Assembly (NCBI RefSeq): GCF_900091475.1
Contig: NZ_FMIB01000002.1
Location: 3,286,001 to 3,350,000 of the forward strand
DNA length: 64,000 bases
Direction of reading: 5' to 3'
Origin: Micromonospora chersina
GTDB taxonomy: Bacteria; Actinomycetota; Actinomycetes; Mycobacteriales; Micromonosporaceae
Part shown: positions 7,693 through 15,877 of the stretch, in pieces
How positions within the stretch are numbered: the stretch's first letter is position 1
How the letters are laid out: each line of letters opens with the position of its first letter
The notes under the pieces: model-generated
Databases searched by the model: none
The model's input: the letters and a program-made list of their open reading frames with translations, nothing else
Told to the model about the DNA's origin: nothing
Program-made: the position numbers and the translations under genes

Positions 7693-8813
7693 GCCGCCAC
7701 CCCTTCCATCCGGACCAGGCCGGCGACGGGTCCCGTCGCCAGCCGGGCCACGACATCCGCCTCGACATTGCCGCCGGTCAGCACCACGCCGACCGTCCGG
7801 TACCGCCCGGGGGCCGCGCCGCCGGAGCCGCCCGGCACGCCCGCCACCCGCAGCACGCCGTCGGAGCCGCCCGGCCGGGCCGGGGGCCGCAGCGCGCCGT
7901 CGGGGTCGTCCGACCCGGTCACCAGCCGTAGCGCGCCGGCCAGCCCGGCCGCCCCGGACGGCTCGACGAGGACCTTCAGCTCCAGCAGGAGCAGCCGGAA
8001 CGCCGCAGCGATCGCGTCGTCGTCGACCCGGACGACGCCCCGGACGGCGTCGCGGGCGACCGCGAACGGCAGGTCGCCGACGCAGTCCGGCCGCAGCCCG
8101 TCGGCGATGGTGGGTGCCGGGACGACAGGTGTGGGCCGGCGGGCGGCCAGGCTGCGGGCCAGCGAGTCGCAGCCGAGCGGCTCGACGCCGTACACCTCGA
8201 TCGGGGTGCCGGCGGCGGCCAGGCAGGCTCCCGCGACGCCGCCGCCCCCGCCCACCGGCAGCAGCAGCGCGTCCAGCGGGGTGCCGGCGCGTTCCGCCTC
8301 CTCGATCAGCTCCAGGCTGGCACTGCCCTGCCCGGCCAGCACGTCCGGGTGGTCGTACGCGTCGACCAGCGGGTGGCCGTCCGCGGCGGCGAGCTGCCGG
8401 GCGGCGGCCAGCCGCTCCTCGACGGCGGTGCCGGCGAGGACCACCCGCGCCCCGGCCGCCCGGGCCCGGGCCACCTTGACCGGCGCGGCGTCGACAGGCA
8501 GCACCACTGTCGCCGCCAGCCCGTGCCGGCCGGCCGCCAGCGCCACGGCCACCGCGTGGTTGCCGGTGCTCTGCGCGACCACCCCGGTGTGGCCGGCCGC
8601 GGCGAGCCGGCCCACCGCCAGCATGGCGCCGCGCATCTTGTATGAGCCCCCGGTCTGGAGGTTCTCCGCCTTGAGCAGGATCCGGGCGCCGGCCAGCCGG
8701 TCGATCGCCGGGGCGTTCAGCACGGGGGTACGCACCACCCGACCGGACAGCCACCGGGCGGCCTCCTCGACGCGGGCCCGGTCCGGGAGGGCCGGAGCGT
8801 GACTGCGGGACAT
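7689..8813 (-). CDS. Fold-type II PLP enzyme: serine/threonine dehydratase or serine racemase
   Basis: 374 residues. PLP-binding Lys59 lies in GGSYKMRGA, the substrate loop is STGNH (residues 82-86), and the phosphate-binding glycine run GGGGGVAGA starts near residue 188. The family includes threonine deaminase, serine dehydratase and eukaryote-type serine racemase. In racemases the base is a Ser at the second position of the S-S-G-N-H loop; here it is Thr, while IlvA-type enzymes have Ala, so activity cannot be fixed by eye. A low-complexity Pro/Gly insertion occupies roughly residues 290-330. The ATG is chosen because GAGAAGGAGAG precedes it; longer upstream frame is non-coding. The stop overlaps the ligase start (GTGA). 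By position it replaces vanH of a VanHAX operon. Confidence 0.82.
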   Translation of the reverse strand: MSRSHAPALPDRARVEEAARWLSGRVVRTPVLNAPAIDRLAGARILLKAENLQTGGSYKMRGAMLAVGRLAAAGHTGVVAQSTGNHAVAVALAAGRHGLAATVVLPVDAAPVKVARARAAGARVVLAGTAVEERLAAARQLAAADGHPLVDAYDHPDVLAGQGSASLELIEEAERAGTPLDALLLPVGGGGGVAGACLAAAGTPIEVYGVEPLGCDSLARSLAARRPTPVVPAPTIADGLRPDCVGDLPFAVARDAVRGVVRVDDDAIAAAFRLLLLELKVLVEPSGAAGLAGALRLVTGSDDPDGALRPPARPGGSDGVLRVAGVPGGSGGAAPGRYRTVGVVLTGGNVEADVVARLATGPVAGLVRMEGVAA

Positions 8814-8888
8814 GGTCTCTCCTTCTCGGTTGTGGTCGGTGCCGGCGCGGCGCGGCAGGTCGAGCAGCCGGCGCGCCCGGGACCCCGT

Positions 8889-8936
8889 GAGCCGCCTTCG
8901 GGCAGTTGGCATCGCGGGACGCCGCGAAGGCGGCTC
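8889..8936. terminator. Hairpin between sensor kinase and PLP enzyme genes
   Basis: Perfect 12-bp inverted repeat GAGCCGCCTTCG / CGAAGGCGGCTC with a 24-nt loop. It sits downstream of the kinase stop (8957) and upstream of the PLP-enzyme start (8813). It could be a terminator for the two-component genes or an attenuator controlling read-through into the metabolic genes. Confidence 0.5.
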
Positions 8937-8956
8937 CCGTCGTCGGAAGGGGTGGG

Positions 8957-10009
8957 TCAGCGCACGGCGGGTAGCTGGACGTCGACCCGCAGGCCGCCGT
9001 CCTCGCCCGGGCGGGCGGCGATGATGCCGTCGTGCGCCTGGGTGATCGAGCGGGCGATGGCCAGGCCGAGCCCGGCACCGCCGCCCTGGTTGGTCCGGTC
9101 CCGGGCCAGGCGCCGGAAGGGTTCGAAGAGGCCGGCGACCGCCTCGCCCGGGACGGTCTGGCCGGTGTTGGCGACGGTCAGCGCCGGGTCCCCGCCCACG
9201 GTGACGGTGAGTTGGCCGCCCGGCCGGTTGTACTTGATCCCGTTCTCCACGAGGTTGCCGACCAGACGCTCCAGCAGCACCCGCTCACCGGGCACGACCC
9301 GGGGCGCCAGCCGGCTCTCCACGGTCACCCCGGCCTCGGCCGCCCGGTCCGCGTACGCGGCCAGGACGCTGGTGACGATCTCGTCGAGGCGCTGCGGGGT
9401 GGAGGAGCGCAGCCCCTGGTCGCTCTCGCTGAGCGCGAGCAGGCCCTCGATGAGCCGCTCGTTGCGCTCGTTGGTGGCCAGCAGCTGGGCCGTGAGCAGG
9501 TCGAGCTGCTCGGCGGTGAGCGACTGGGCCATGCCGACCTCGATGAGCGTCCGCTGCACCGCGAGCGGCGTACGCAGCTCGTGGGAGGCGTTCGCGGCGA
9601 ACCGCCGCTGCCCCTCGTAGCCGGCCGTGACCCGGTCCATCATGTCGTCGATGGCACGGGAGAGCCGGCCCAGCTCGTCGGTGCCGCCCCGACGGATCCG
9701 GTGACCGAGGTTCTGCGGCCCGAGGTCGGCGATCGGGTCGGCGAGGTCACGCACCGGGCGCAGGCACCAGCGGGCCGCGCCCCAGACGGCGAGCACACCG
9801 GCCAGCAGGACCAGCAACTCGATCAGCCCGGGCAGCACCGGGATGAGCGGCCGGACCGGCTCGCACACCACGCCGACCGTCTGGAGGTCGCAGAACGCCT
9901 GCGCCCGCCACCACACCCCGGCGAGCAGCTGCTTGCCGAGGCCGGGCAGCCAGTAGCCGCCGAGCAGGGCGAGCGCCCCGACCAGCAGGACGCGCCGGCG
10001 GGGGCTCAC
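8957..10009 (-). CDS. Sensor histidine kinase
   Basis: 350-residue membrane kinase. Two transmembrane helices (about residues 7-28 and 57-80) flank a short extracytoplasmic loop of roughly 30 residues containing two Cys (AFCDLQTVGVVCEP). A HAMP-like segment then leads to the HisKA domain with the phospho-acceptor His143 in ANASHELRTPL. The ATPase domain follows, with N-box NLVENGIKYN, and the glycine-rich GAGLGLAIARSI. The GTG start overlaps the response-regulator stop (GTGA). The tiny sensor loop fits a kinase that senses membrane or wall perturbation directly. Proximity to vanX and ddl makes a VanS-like role plausible, but the ligand is unknown. Confidence 0.88.
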   Translation of the reverse strand: MSPRRRVLLVGALALLGGYWLPGLGKQLLAGVWWRAQAFCDLQTVGVVCEPVRPLIPVLPGLIELLVLLAGVLAVWGAARWCLRPVRDLADPIADLGPQNLGHRIRRGGTDELGRLSRAIDDMMDRVTAGYEGQRRFAANASHELRTPLAVQRTLIEVGMAQSLTAEQLDLLTAQLLATNERNERLIEGLLALSESDQGLRSSTPQRLDEIVTSVLAAYADRAAEAGVTVESRLAPRVVPGERVLLERLVGNLVENGIKYNRPGGQLTVTVGGDPALTVANTGQTVPGEAVAGLFEPFRRLARDRTNQGGGAGLGLAIARSITQAHDGIIAARPGEDGGLRVDVQLPAVR

Positions 10010-10671
10010 GCCGGCTCGCCGATCCGGTAGCCGGCCCTGGGCACGGTGTGGATGACGGACGGCTGGCCGAGCTTCTTGCGCAGCGTCATCACGGTGACCC
10101 GTACCGCATTGGTGAACGGGTCGGCGAACTCGTCCCAGGCCTGTTCCAGCAGGTCCTCGGCGCTGACCACGCCGCCGCCGGCGCGCATGAGCACGTGCAG
10201 GACGGCAAACTCCTTGGGGCTCAGGCCGAGCGGCCGCCCGTCCCGGGTGACCGTGTGCCGGGCCACGTCGAGCACCACCCCGTGCCGCTCCAGCACCGGC
10301 GGCACCGCCGGGGCGGACCGCCGGCCCAGTGCCTGCACCCGGGCCACCAGCTCGGCGAACGCGAACGGCTTGGTCAGGTAGTCGTCGGCGCCCAGACCGA
10401 GACCGGCCACCCGGTCCCGGATGCCGGCGGCCGCGGTGAGCAGCAGCACCCGGGTGCCGGCGTCGGACCGGGCGAGACTGCGGCACACCTCGTCGCCGGT
10501 GGCGCCGGGCATGTCCCGGTCCAGGACGGCCACGTCGTACCGGTTGACGCCGATCCGCTCCAGCGCGCCGTCGCCGTCGTAGCAGACGTCGACAGCCATC
10601 GAGAACCGACGCAGCCCCTCGGCGACCGTGTCCGCCAGCAACCGCTCGTCGTCCGCCACCAACACCCGCAC
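10006..10671 (-). CDS. Response regulator, OmpR/PhoB class
   Basis: 221-residue DNA-binding response regulator. The receiver domain has the acidic pair DDE near residue 8, phospho-acceptor Asp51 in VLDRDMPG and conserved Lys101 in LTKPFAF. The C-terminal winged helix (about 125-218) ends in MTLRKKLGQ and HTVPRAGYRIGE. I chose the GTG at 10671 (GTGCGGGTGTTGGTGG), preceded by GGGGGAG, over a longer frame starting at 10764, because receiver domains start with this RVLVADDE strand. It is translationally coupled to the kinase gene. It probably controls the downstream PLP-ligase-VanX genes and its own promoter; no direct-repeat operator could be pointed to with confidence. Confidence 0.88.
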   Translation of the reverse strand: MRVLVADDERLLADTVAEGLRRFSMAVDVCYDGDGALERIGVNRYDVAVLDRDMPGATGDEVCRSLARSDAGTRVLLLTAAAGIRDRVAGLGLGADDYLTKPFAFAELVARVQALGRRSAPAVPPVLERHGVVLDVARHTVTRDGRPLGLSPKEFAVLHVLMRAGGGVVSAEDLLEQAWDEFADPFTNAVRVTVMTLRKKLGQPSVIHTVPRAGYRIGEPA

Positions 10672-10868
10672 CGCTGTCCGCTCCCCCGTGCTCCTCGGCC
10701 GTCCCGCATACGGTCCCAGACCGGAGATAAGGGTTCCGTAAGCGCCGCCGGAGCAATCCTCCACGCCGGCGGGCCGGTGACGGTCCCCGTCGTGCCGTGT
10801 GAGGCGTTCGTCCCGCCGTTTGGCGATCGGGGGTGAGCTGGGTCACCATGGGCGCGAGGAGGTCGCCG

Positions 10869-12152
10869 ATGGCTGACCCGTGGCTCGCCCTGGAATTCGG
10901 CGCCGATCCGGCGGAGCGGATCGCGCAGGTCGGCGCCGCCCACGAAGCGTTCCTCACCGCCGGCACGACCACCGGCCGGGTCCGCGACGTGGTCCGCCGC
11001 TCGTGGGAGCGGTCCGCGCTGCTCGACCCCGAGGCCACCGCCCCGGTCGACCTCACCGACGACGCGCTGGCGAGCTACCGGGCCGCCCACCCACTGGCCC
11101 GCGTGCTGCCCCTCTTCCGCGACCTGCTCGGCGGCATCGCGCAGGACGGCGCCCACCTCATGGCGGTCTGCGACGCGGACGGGCGGCTGCTCTGGGTGGA
11201 GGGGCACCCGGGGGTGCTCCGGCACGCCGAGCGGATGAACTTCGTGCCCGGCGCCCGCTGGGACGAGGCCCACGCCGGCACCAACGCTCCCGGCACCGCC
11301 CTGGCCGTCGACCACAGCGTGCAGATCTTCGCCACCGAGCACTTCGTCCGGCCGGTCCAGCGCTGGACCTGCGCCGCCGCCCCGATCCACGACCCGACCA
11401 CCGGCCGGCTGCTCGGCGCCGTCGACATCACCGGCGGGGACCATCTGGCCACCCCACAGAGCCTGGCCCTGGTCCGCGCCACCGCCCGGGCCGCCGAGGC
11501 GTTCCTGGCCGGCGCCGCCCCCGCCGAACCCGACGTGCTGCACGTCGCCGCCCTCGGCCGGGACGAGGCGGAGCTGCGCGTGGCCGGCCGCCGGATCCGG
11601 CTCGGTCGCCGGCACAGCGAGCTGCTGGTGCTGCTCCTCGACCACCCCGAGGGGCGCACCGGGGAACAGCTCGGCCTCGACCTGTACGGCGACGACCGGC
11701 TGCACCCGGTCACCCTGCGCGCCGAGCTGTCCCGGCTGCGCCGGGCGCTCGGCGAGGAACTGCTCGACTCCCGCCCCTACCGGCTGCGGCCGGCCGTGCG
11801 CGCGGACTTCCGTACCGTCACCGAACTGCTGGAACACGGCGATCCGGCCGGGGCGCTGCGCGCGTACCCCGGGCCCCTGCTGCCCGGGTCGGACGCGCCG
11901 GGAGTGGCGCGACTGCGTCGGCTGGTCGACGGCCAGCTCCGCGCGGCCGTGCTGGCCGCCGCGGACCCGGCGCTGCTCACGGCCTGGACCGCGACACCCA
12001 CCGGCGCCGACGACCTCACCGCCTGGCAGGCCCTGGCGCGGGCGTTGCCGCCGGGTGCGCCGCGCCGGCCGCTCGCCCTGGCGCGGGCCCGCCAGCTCGC
12101 CGAGGAGTACGACCTCCCGCGCGCAACGTTGCTGCAACGTCGCGGAAACTAG
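10869..12152 (+). CDS. GAF-domain transcriptional regulator with C-terminal winged-helix domain
   Basis: 427 residues. The N-terminal half resembles the sensory part of AcoR-type activators: VVRRSWERS, then a GAF domain around residues 80-200 with LMAVCDADGRLLWVEG, WDEAHAGTNAPGTALA and AAPIHDPTTGRLLGAVDITGG. There is no sigma-54 AAA+ domain. Instead the C-terminal half begins with an OmpR/SARP-like winged helix (RRHSELLVLLLDHPEGRTGEQLG, then SRLRRALGEEL). The ATG at 10869 follows AGGAGG with 7-nt spacing. It lies 40 bp before an aldehyde dehydrogenase-DUF779 pair and probably activates it; acetaldehyde, acetoin or a related small molecule is the likely signal by family analogy. Divergent from the two-component genes. 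Confidence 0.85.
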   Translation: MADPWLALEFGADPAERIAQVGAAHEAFLTAGTTTGRVRDVVRRSWERSALLDPEATAPVDLTDDALASYRAAHPLARVLPLFRDLLGGIAQDGAHLMAVCDADGRLLWVEGHPGVLRHAERMNFVPGARWDEAHAGTNAPGTALAVDHSVQIFATEHFVRPVQRWTCAAAPIHDPTTGRLLGAVDITGGDHLATPQSLALVRATARAAEAFLAGAAPAEPDVLHVAALGRDEAELRVAGRRIRLGRRHSELLVLLLDHPEGRTGEQLGLDLYGDDRLHPVTLRAELSRLRRALGEELLDSRPYRLRPAVRADFRTVTELLEHGDPAGALRAYPGPLLPGSDAPGVARLRRLVDGQLRAAVLAAADPALLTAWTATPTGADDLTAWQALARALPPGAPRRPLALARARQLAEEYDLPRATLLQRRGN

Positions 12153-12192
12153 CGTCCCCGCCGTCCACCCCTGACGGACGGCGGAGGTACCC

Positions 12193-13698
12193 ATGACGCG
12201 CTACGACGCCCCCACCCACTGGCAGTCCCGCTACGACCACTTCATCGGCGGCGAGTACGTGAAGCCGCACGGCGGCCGGTACTTCGAGAACCCCACCCCG
12301 GTGACCGGGCAGACCTTCTGCGAGGTGGCCCGGGGCACCGCCGAGGACGTGGAGAAGGCCCTCGACGCGGCGCACGGCGCCGCCGACGCCTGGGGCCGCA
12401 CCTCGGTGGCCGAACGGTCGCTCATCCTGAACAAGATCGCCGACCGCATGCAGGACAACCTGGAATCCCTCGCCATCGCCGAGACCTGGGAGAACGGCAA
12501 GCCGGTACGCGAGACCCTGGCCGCCGACATCCCCCTCGCGATCGACCACTTCCGCTACTTCGCCGGAGCGATCCGGGCCCAGGAGGGCTCCCTCGGCGAG
12601 ATCGACGACGACACGGTGGCCTACCACTTCCACGAGCCGCTCGGCGTGGTCGGGCAGATCATCCCGTGGAACTTCCCGATCCTCATGGCGGTCTGGAAGC
12701 TCGCCCCGGCGCTCGCCGCCGGCAACGCCGTGGTGCTCAAGCCCGCCGAGCAGACCCCGGCCTCGATCCACTACCTGCTCTCGCTGGTCGCCGACCTGCT
12801 CCCGCCGGGCGTGGTCAACGTGGTCAACGGCTTCGGCGTCGAGGCGGGCAAGCCGCTCGCCTCCTCGCCCCGGGTGGCGAAGGTGGCGTTCACCGGCGAG
12901 ACCACCACCGGGCGGCTGATCATGCAGTACGCCAGCGAGAACATCAAACCCGTCACCCTCGAACTGGGTGGCAAGAGCCCGAACATCTTCTTCGACGACG
13001 TCAGCGCCGCCTCCGACGACTTCCGCGACAAGGCGCTCGAAGGCTTCACGATGTTCGCGCTCAACCAGGGCGAGGTCTGCACCTGCCCGTCCCGGGCGCT
13101 GATCCAGCAGGGTCACTACTCCGACTTCCTGGCCGCCGCCGTCGAGCGGACGAAGGCGGTCAAGCAGGGGCATCCGCTGGACACCGACACGATGATCGGG
13201 GCGCAGGCCTCCAACGACCAGTTGGAGAAGATCCTCTCCTACCTGGACATCGGCCGTCAGGAGGGTGCTCGCGTTCTGGCCGGCGGTGAGCGGGCGGACC
13301 TGGGCGGTGAGCTGTCCGGCGGGTACTACGTGCAGCCCACGATCTTCGAGGGCGACAACTCGATGCGGATCTTCCAGGAGGAGATCTTCGGTCCGGTGGT
13401 CTCGGTGACGTCCTTCGCCGACCTGGACGACGCCGTGAAGATCGCCAACGACACCCTGTACGGCCTCGGGGCCGGCGTGTGGACCCGGGACATGAACACC
13501 GCGTACCGGGCCGGGCGCGCGATCCAGGCCGGCCGGGTCTGGACCAACTGCTACCACGCCTACCCGGCACACGCCGCGTTCGGCGGGTACAAGCAGTCCG
13601 GCATCGGCCGGGAGAACCACAAGATGATGCTGGAGCACTACCAGCAGACCAAGAACCTGCTGGTCAGCTACTCCCCCCAGAAGCTGGGCTTCTTCTGA
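12193..13698 (+). CDS. NAD-dependent aldehyde dehydrogenase (acetaldehyde dehydrogenase type)
   Basis: 501-residue aldehyde dehydrogenase closest in layout to the ExaC/AldB/AcoD group that oxidises acetaldehyde and other short aldehydes. Seen: [36 protein letters not shown], catalytic Glu region [12 protein letters not shown], nucleophile region [13 protein letters not shown], and EEIFGPVVS. The spacer residues around CTC are typical of this group. GGAGG precedes the ATG. The gene lies just after the GAF regulator and its stop overlaps the DUF779 start by one base, a gene pair often found with this subgroup. Substrate assignment is by analogy. Confidence 0.9.
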   Translation: MTRYDAPTHWQSRYDHFIGGEYVKPHGGRYFENPTPVTGQTFCEVARGTAEDVEKALDAAHGAADAWGRTSVAERSLILNKIADRMQDNLESLAIAETWENGKPVRETLAADIPLAIDHFRYFAGAIRAQEGSLGEIDDDTVAYHFHEPLGVVGQIIPWNFPILMAVWKLAPALAAGNAVVLKPAEQTPASIHYLLSLVADLLPPGVVNVVNGFGVEAGKPLASSPRVAKVAFTGETTTGRLIMQYASENIKPVTLELGGKSPNIFFDDVSAASDDFRDKALEGFTMFALNQGEVCTCPSRALIQQGHYSDFLAAAVERTKAVKQGHPLDTDTMIGAQASNDQLEKILSYLDIGRQEGARVLAGGERADLGGELSGGYYVQPTIFEGDNSMRIFQEEIFGPVVSVTSFADLDDAVKIANDTLYGLGAGVWTRDMNTAYRAGRAIQAGRVWTNCYHAYPAHAAFGGYKQSGIGRENHKMMLEHYQQTKNLLVSYSPQKLGFF

Positions 13699-14045
13699 TG
13701 GGTGACCCCGTCACGCTGACGCCCGCGGCGGCCGGACTGATCCGGTCGCTGCGGGCGGCCCACGGCCCGCTCATGTTCCACCAGTCCGGCGGCTGCTGCG
13801 ACGGCAGCGCCCCGATGTGCTACCCGGCCGGCGAGTTCCGCACCGGCTCCTCGGACGTGCTGCTCGCCTCGCTGACGGTGGAGGGCGTGCCCGAGCCGGT
13901 CGAGTTCTGGATGTCCACAGCCCAGTGGGAGCTGTGGAAACACACCAGGCTCACGGTCGACGTGGTGCCCGGCCGAGGCAGCGGCTTCTCCCTGGAGGCC
14001 CCGGAGGGCGTCCGCTTCCTGATCCGCTCCCACCTGGCCCGCTGA
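13698..14045 (+). CDS. DUF779 family protein
   Basis: 115-residue conserved protein. The signature is the Cys-rich FHQSGGCCDGSAPMCYP near residue 35, followed by a WMSTAQWELWKH segment and a C-terminal strand GSGFSLEAPEG. The Cys cluster suggests metal or redox chemistry, but the function is not established. ATG overlaps the aldehyde dehydrogenase stop (TGATG), so the two are translationally coupled, and DUF779 is commonly encoded beside ExaC-type aldehyde dehydrogenases, implying an accessory role. A perfect hairpin follows the stop. Confidence 0.88.
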   Translation: MGDPVTLTPAAAGLIRSLRAAHGPLMFHQSGGCCDGSAPMCYPAGEFRTGSSDVLLASLTVEGVPEPVEFWMSTAQWELWKHTRLTVDVVPGRGSGFSLEAPEGVRFLIRSHLAR

Positions 14046-14082
14046 CCGTCCGTGATCCTCACTCGCACACCCGGACAACCGA

Positions 14083-14124
14083 ACCGCTGCCGCCTCGTCC
14101 CGCGCTTCGCGAGGCGGCAGCGGT
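14083..14124. terminator. Bidirectional terminator between DUF779 and the antitoxin gene
   Basis: Perfect 15-bp inverted repeat ACCGCTGCCGCCTCG / CGAGGCGGCAGCGGT with a 12-nt loop. Its right end touches the minus-strand antitoxin stop codon. Confidence 0.85.
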
Positions 14125-14435
14125 CAAGCAATCTGCCGAAGGTCGTCCCCGTAGTCGAAGATGATGCGCAGCTTCGCGCCGAGTGCGGCCGCATAGCGGC
14201 TCAGGGTCGCCACCTCGTTCACGTCGAGGTCGCCGTTCTCGATCTGGCTGACCCGGCCAGGGGTGACCCCCATGAGCTCGGCGACCTGTCGCTGGGTGAG
14301 CCCCAGCCGCTTGCGCTCCTCGGCCAGGTGGAAGGCGCTCACCCAGGCCTCGGTGCGGGCCCGCTCCGCCTCATAGGCCGCGTCGTCCCCGCCGAGTTCG
14401 GCGCGGACCTCGTCCCAGTCGTAGAACTCCGTCAC
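14124..14435 (-). CDS. XRE-family antitoxin (HigA-like)
   Basis: 103 residues. The C-terminal half holds a helix-turn-helix of the Cro/C1 type: ERKRLGLTQRQVAELMGVTP then GRVSQIENGD, ending with SRYAAALGAKLRIIFDYGD, as in HigA antitoxins of toxin-first loci. The N-terminal ~45 residues are acidic and probably contact the toxin. The ATG overlaps the stop of the preceding toxin frame (ATGA), which is the usual toxin-then-antitoxin order of HigBA/RelE-XRE loci. The antitoxin frame looks intact although the toxin frame is interrupted. Confidence 0.88.
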   Translation of the reverse strand: MTEFYDWDEVRAELGGDDAAYEAERARTEAWVSAFHLAEERKRLGLTQRQVAELMGVTPGRVSQIENGDLDVNEVATLSRYAAALGAKLRIIFDYGDDLRQIA

Positions 14436-14824
14436 GACTCCCCCCTTCGCTCGCGCTCATTGTCGAGCCAAGCCTTGTACGCAACCTCCGCCATCGGGAT
14501 GTTCTGCTGATACCAGCGGCTCCAGTTGCCCGCCTTGTTGCCCGCCACCAGGAGCACAGCCTGCGACCACGGGTCGAAGACGAACAGCACGCGGATCGCC
14601 ACGTCACGGCCCGACCTGGGGCGGAGCTCCTTGAGATTGCGGAGGTTGCTGCCGCGGAGCGTGTCAACGAGGGGCCGGCCCAGGCCGGGGCCGACCTCGG
14701 CCAACTTGTCCACGGCGACCCGGACACTCTCGTACGACGCGGGATCGTTCCGCCGCAGATCACGCAGTCAGTGGCGGACCTCGCCCGTGACCCGTACCGA
14801 CCACCGTGCCCCGTCAGCACCCAC
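14432..14824 (-). pseudogene. HigB/RelE-like toxin with an in-frame TGA
   Basis: Reading this strand in one frame from a GTG at 14824 gives a typical HigB-like toxin. An N-terminal strand (ARWSVRVTGEVRH) is followed by LRDLRRNDPASYESV, LAEVGPGLGRPLVDTL, NLKELRP, VLFVFDPWSQAVLLVAGNKA and NWSRWYQQNIP. Codon 19 (14770-14768) is TGA, where this family normally has Trp (V-x-x-W-L). A single TGG-to-TGA change explains it. Translation could restart at the GTG at 14713, giving 93 residues without the first strand and helix. Probably an inactivated toxin; a sequencing error or read-through is the alternative. Confidence 0.8.
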
Positions 14825-14830
14825 GGCCCA

Positions 14831-14860
14831 ACTATAGCTCGGACTAAACAGCGGGGTGAA
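14831..14860 (-). promoter_or_regulatory. Putative promoter of the toxin-antitoxin locus, possibly leaderless
   Basis: On the minus strand, TATAGT (14836-14831) is preceded by TTCACC (14860-14855) with an 18-nt spacer. The expected start site falls at about 14824, the position of the GTG that opens the full toxin frame, so the transcript may be leaderless. Confidence 0.55.
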
Positions 14861-14863
14861 GGG

Positions 14864-15877
14864 TCAGCGGGCGTCTAGGAGGGGTTGGTGCGGGTTCCAG
14901 GGATCGCCGCCTGCGGCGTCGCGGCGGCGGCGGGCTATTGCGGACAGCGCTTCCAGCACCACCCGGTTGCCCAGGTACGCGGTGATGTCGGCGTGGTCGT
15001 AGGGCGGGGCGACCTCGACGACGTCCACGCCCACCACCGGCAGCTCGTAGCAGACCCGGCGGACGGCGTCGAGGAGTTGCCGGGAGGTGAACCCGCCCGG
15101 CTCGGGGGTGCCGGTGCCGGGAGCCATGCCGGGGTCGACCACGTCCACGTCGACGGAGAGGAAGACGCCCTCGCACTCGTCGGTGGCGATCTCGAACGCC
15201 TCCGCGAGGCACTCGTCCAGCCCGCGCGCCACCACCTCGGTCATCTCGTACGAGCGCATCCGCTGCTCGGCCATCCACGACAGGGTCTCCGGCCCCGGCC
15301 AGTAGCCGCGCAGGCCGATCTGGAGGAAGCGGTCGCCGCGTACGGCGCCGGACTCGATGAGCCGGCGCATCGGCTGGCCGTGCCCGTGGAGGGAGCCGAA
15401 CTCGATGTCCCCGGTGTCGGCGTGCGCGTCGAAGTGCACCAGCGACACCCGGCCGAGCCCGTGGTGCCGGGCCACGCCGGTGGCGTCGGGCAGGGCGATG
15501 GAGTGGTCGCCGCCGAGCACGATCGGGATGGCCCCGGCCGCGGCGACCGCGTGCACGGCGGTCTCCAGGGAGGCCAGCGAGCGCTCGATGTCGCCGGAGA
15601 ACATCTCGACGTCGCCCGCGTCGTACACCGTCAGGTCCTGCAGGCCGTCCACGCGCAGCGCGAGGGACGGGCGGGAGCCGTCGTGCGGCAGGTAGCAGGC
15701 CTGACGGATGGCGGACGGGCCGAACCGGGTGCCGGGCCGGTGCGACGTGCCGCCGTCGAAGGGTGCGCCGACGATCACCACGTCGGCGTCGGCGTACGTC
15801 ACCGGCTCCTCCAGCGTGCACGGGGGCACGCCGAGGAACGTGATGTCGGGGCCGAACATCGGACCGTAGCGGGTCAC
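14864..15877 (-). CDS. speB: Agmatinase/guanidinobutyrase-family ureohydrolase
   Basis: 337-residue manganese ureohydrolase releasing urea from a guanidino substrate. Metal-ligand motifs are intact: LGGDHSIA, HFDAHADTGD and SVDVDVVDP, plus GGFTSRQLL. GTG overlaps the upstream gene stop (GTGA) and it is the last gene of a seven-gene unit starting with potD. In that context agmatine (giving putrescine) or 4-guanidinobutyrate (giving GABA) are the likely substrates; proclavaminate amidinohydrolase-like enzymes share the fold. The partner genes (FAD amine oxidase, polyamine importer) favour a catabolic role. The gene symbol indicates family only. Confidence 0.85.
   Translation of the reverse strand: MTRYGPMFGPDITFLGVPPCTLEEPVTYADADVVIVGAPFDGGTSHRPGTRFGPSAIRQACYLPHDGSRPSLALRVDGLQDLTVYDAGDVEMFSGDIERSLASLETAVHAVAAAGAIPIVLGGDHSIALPDATGVARHHGLGRVSLVHFDAHADTGDIEFGSLHGHGQPMRRLIESGAVRGDRFLQIGLRGYWPGPETLSWMAEQRMRSYEMTEVVARGLDECLAEAFEIATDECEGVFLSVDVDVVDPGMAPGTGTPEPGGFTSRQLLDAVRRVCYELPVVGVDVVEVAPPYDHADITAYLGNRVVLEALSAIARRRRDAAGGDPWNPHQPLLDAR

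Noticed and set aside
6574..9078. Apparent 834-codon fusion containing the D-Ala ligase
   Set aside because: Only the last 372 codons are ligase; the upstream part is the out-of-frame shadow of the PLP enzyme. The GTG overlapping the PLP-enzyme stop is the natural start.
5942..10671. A complete VanHAX vancomycin-resistance operon
   Set aside because: There is no D-lactate dehydrogenase (VanH), and the ligase omega loop is not VanA-like, so the standard D-lactate mechanism cannot be claimed.
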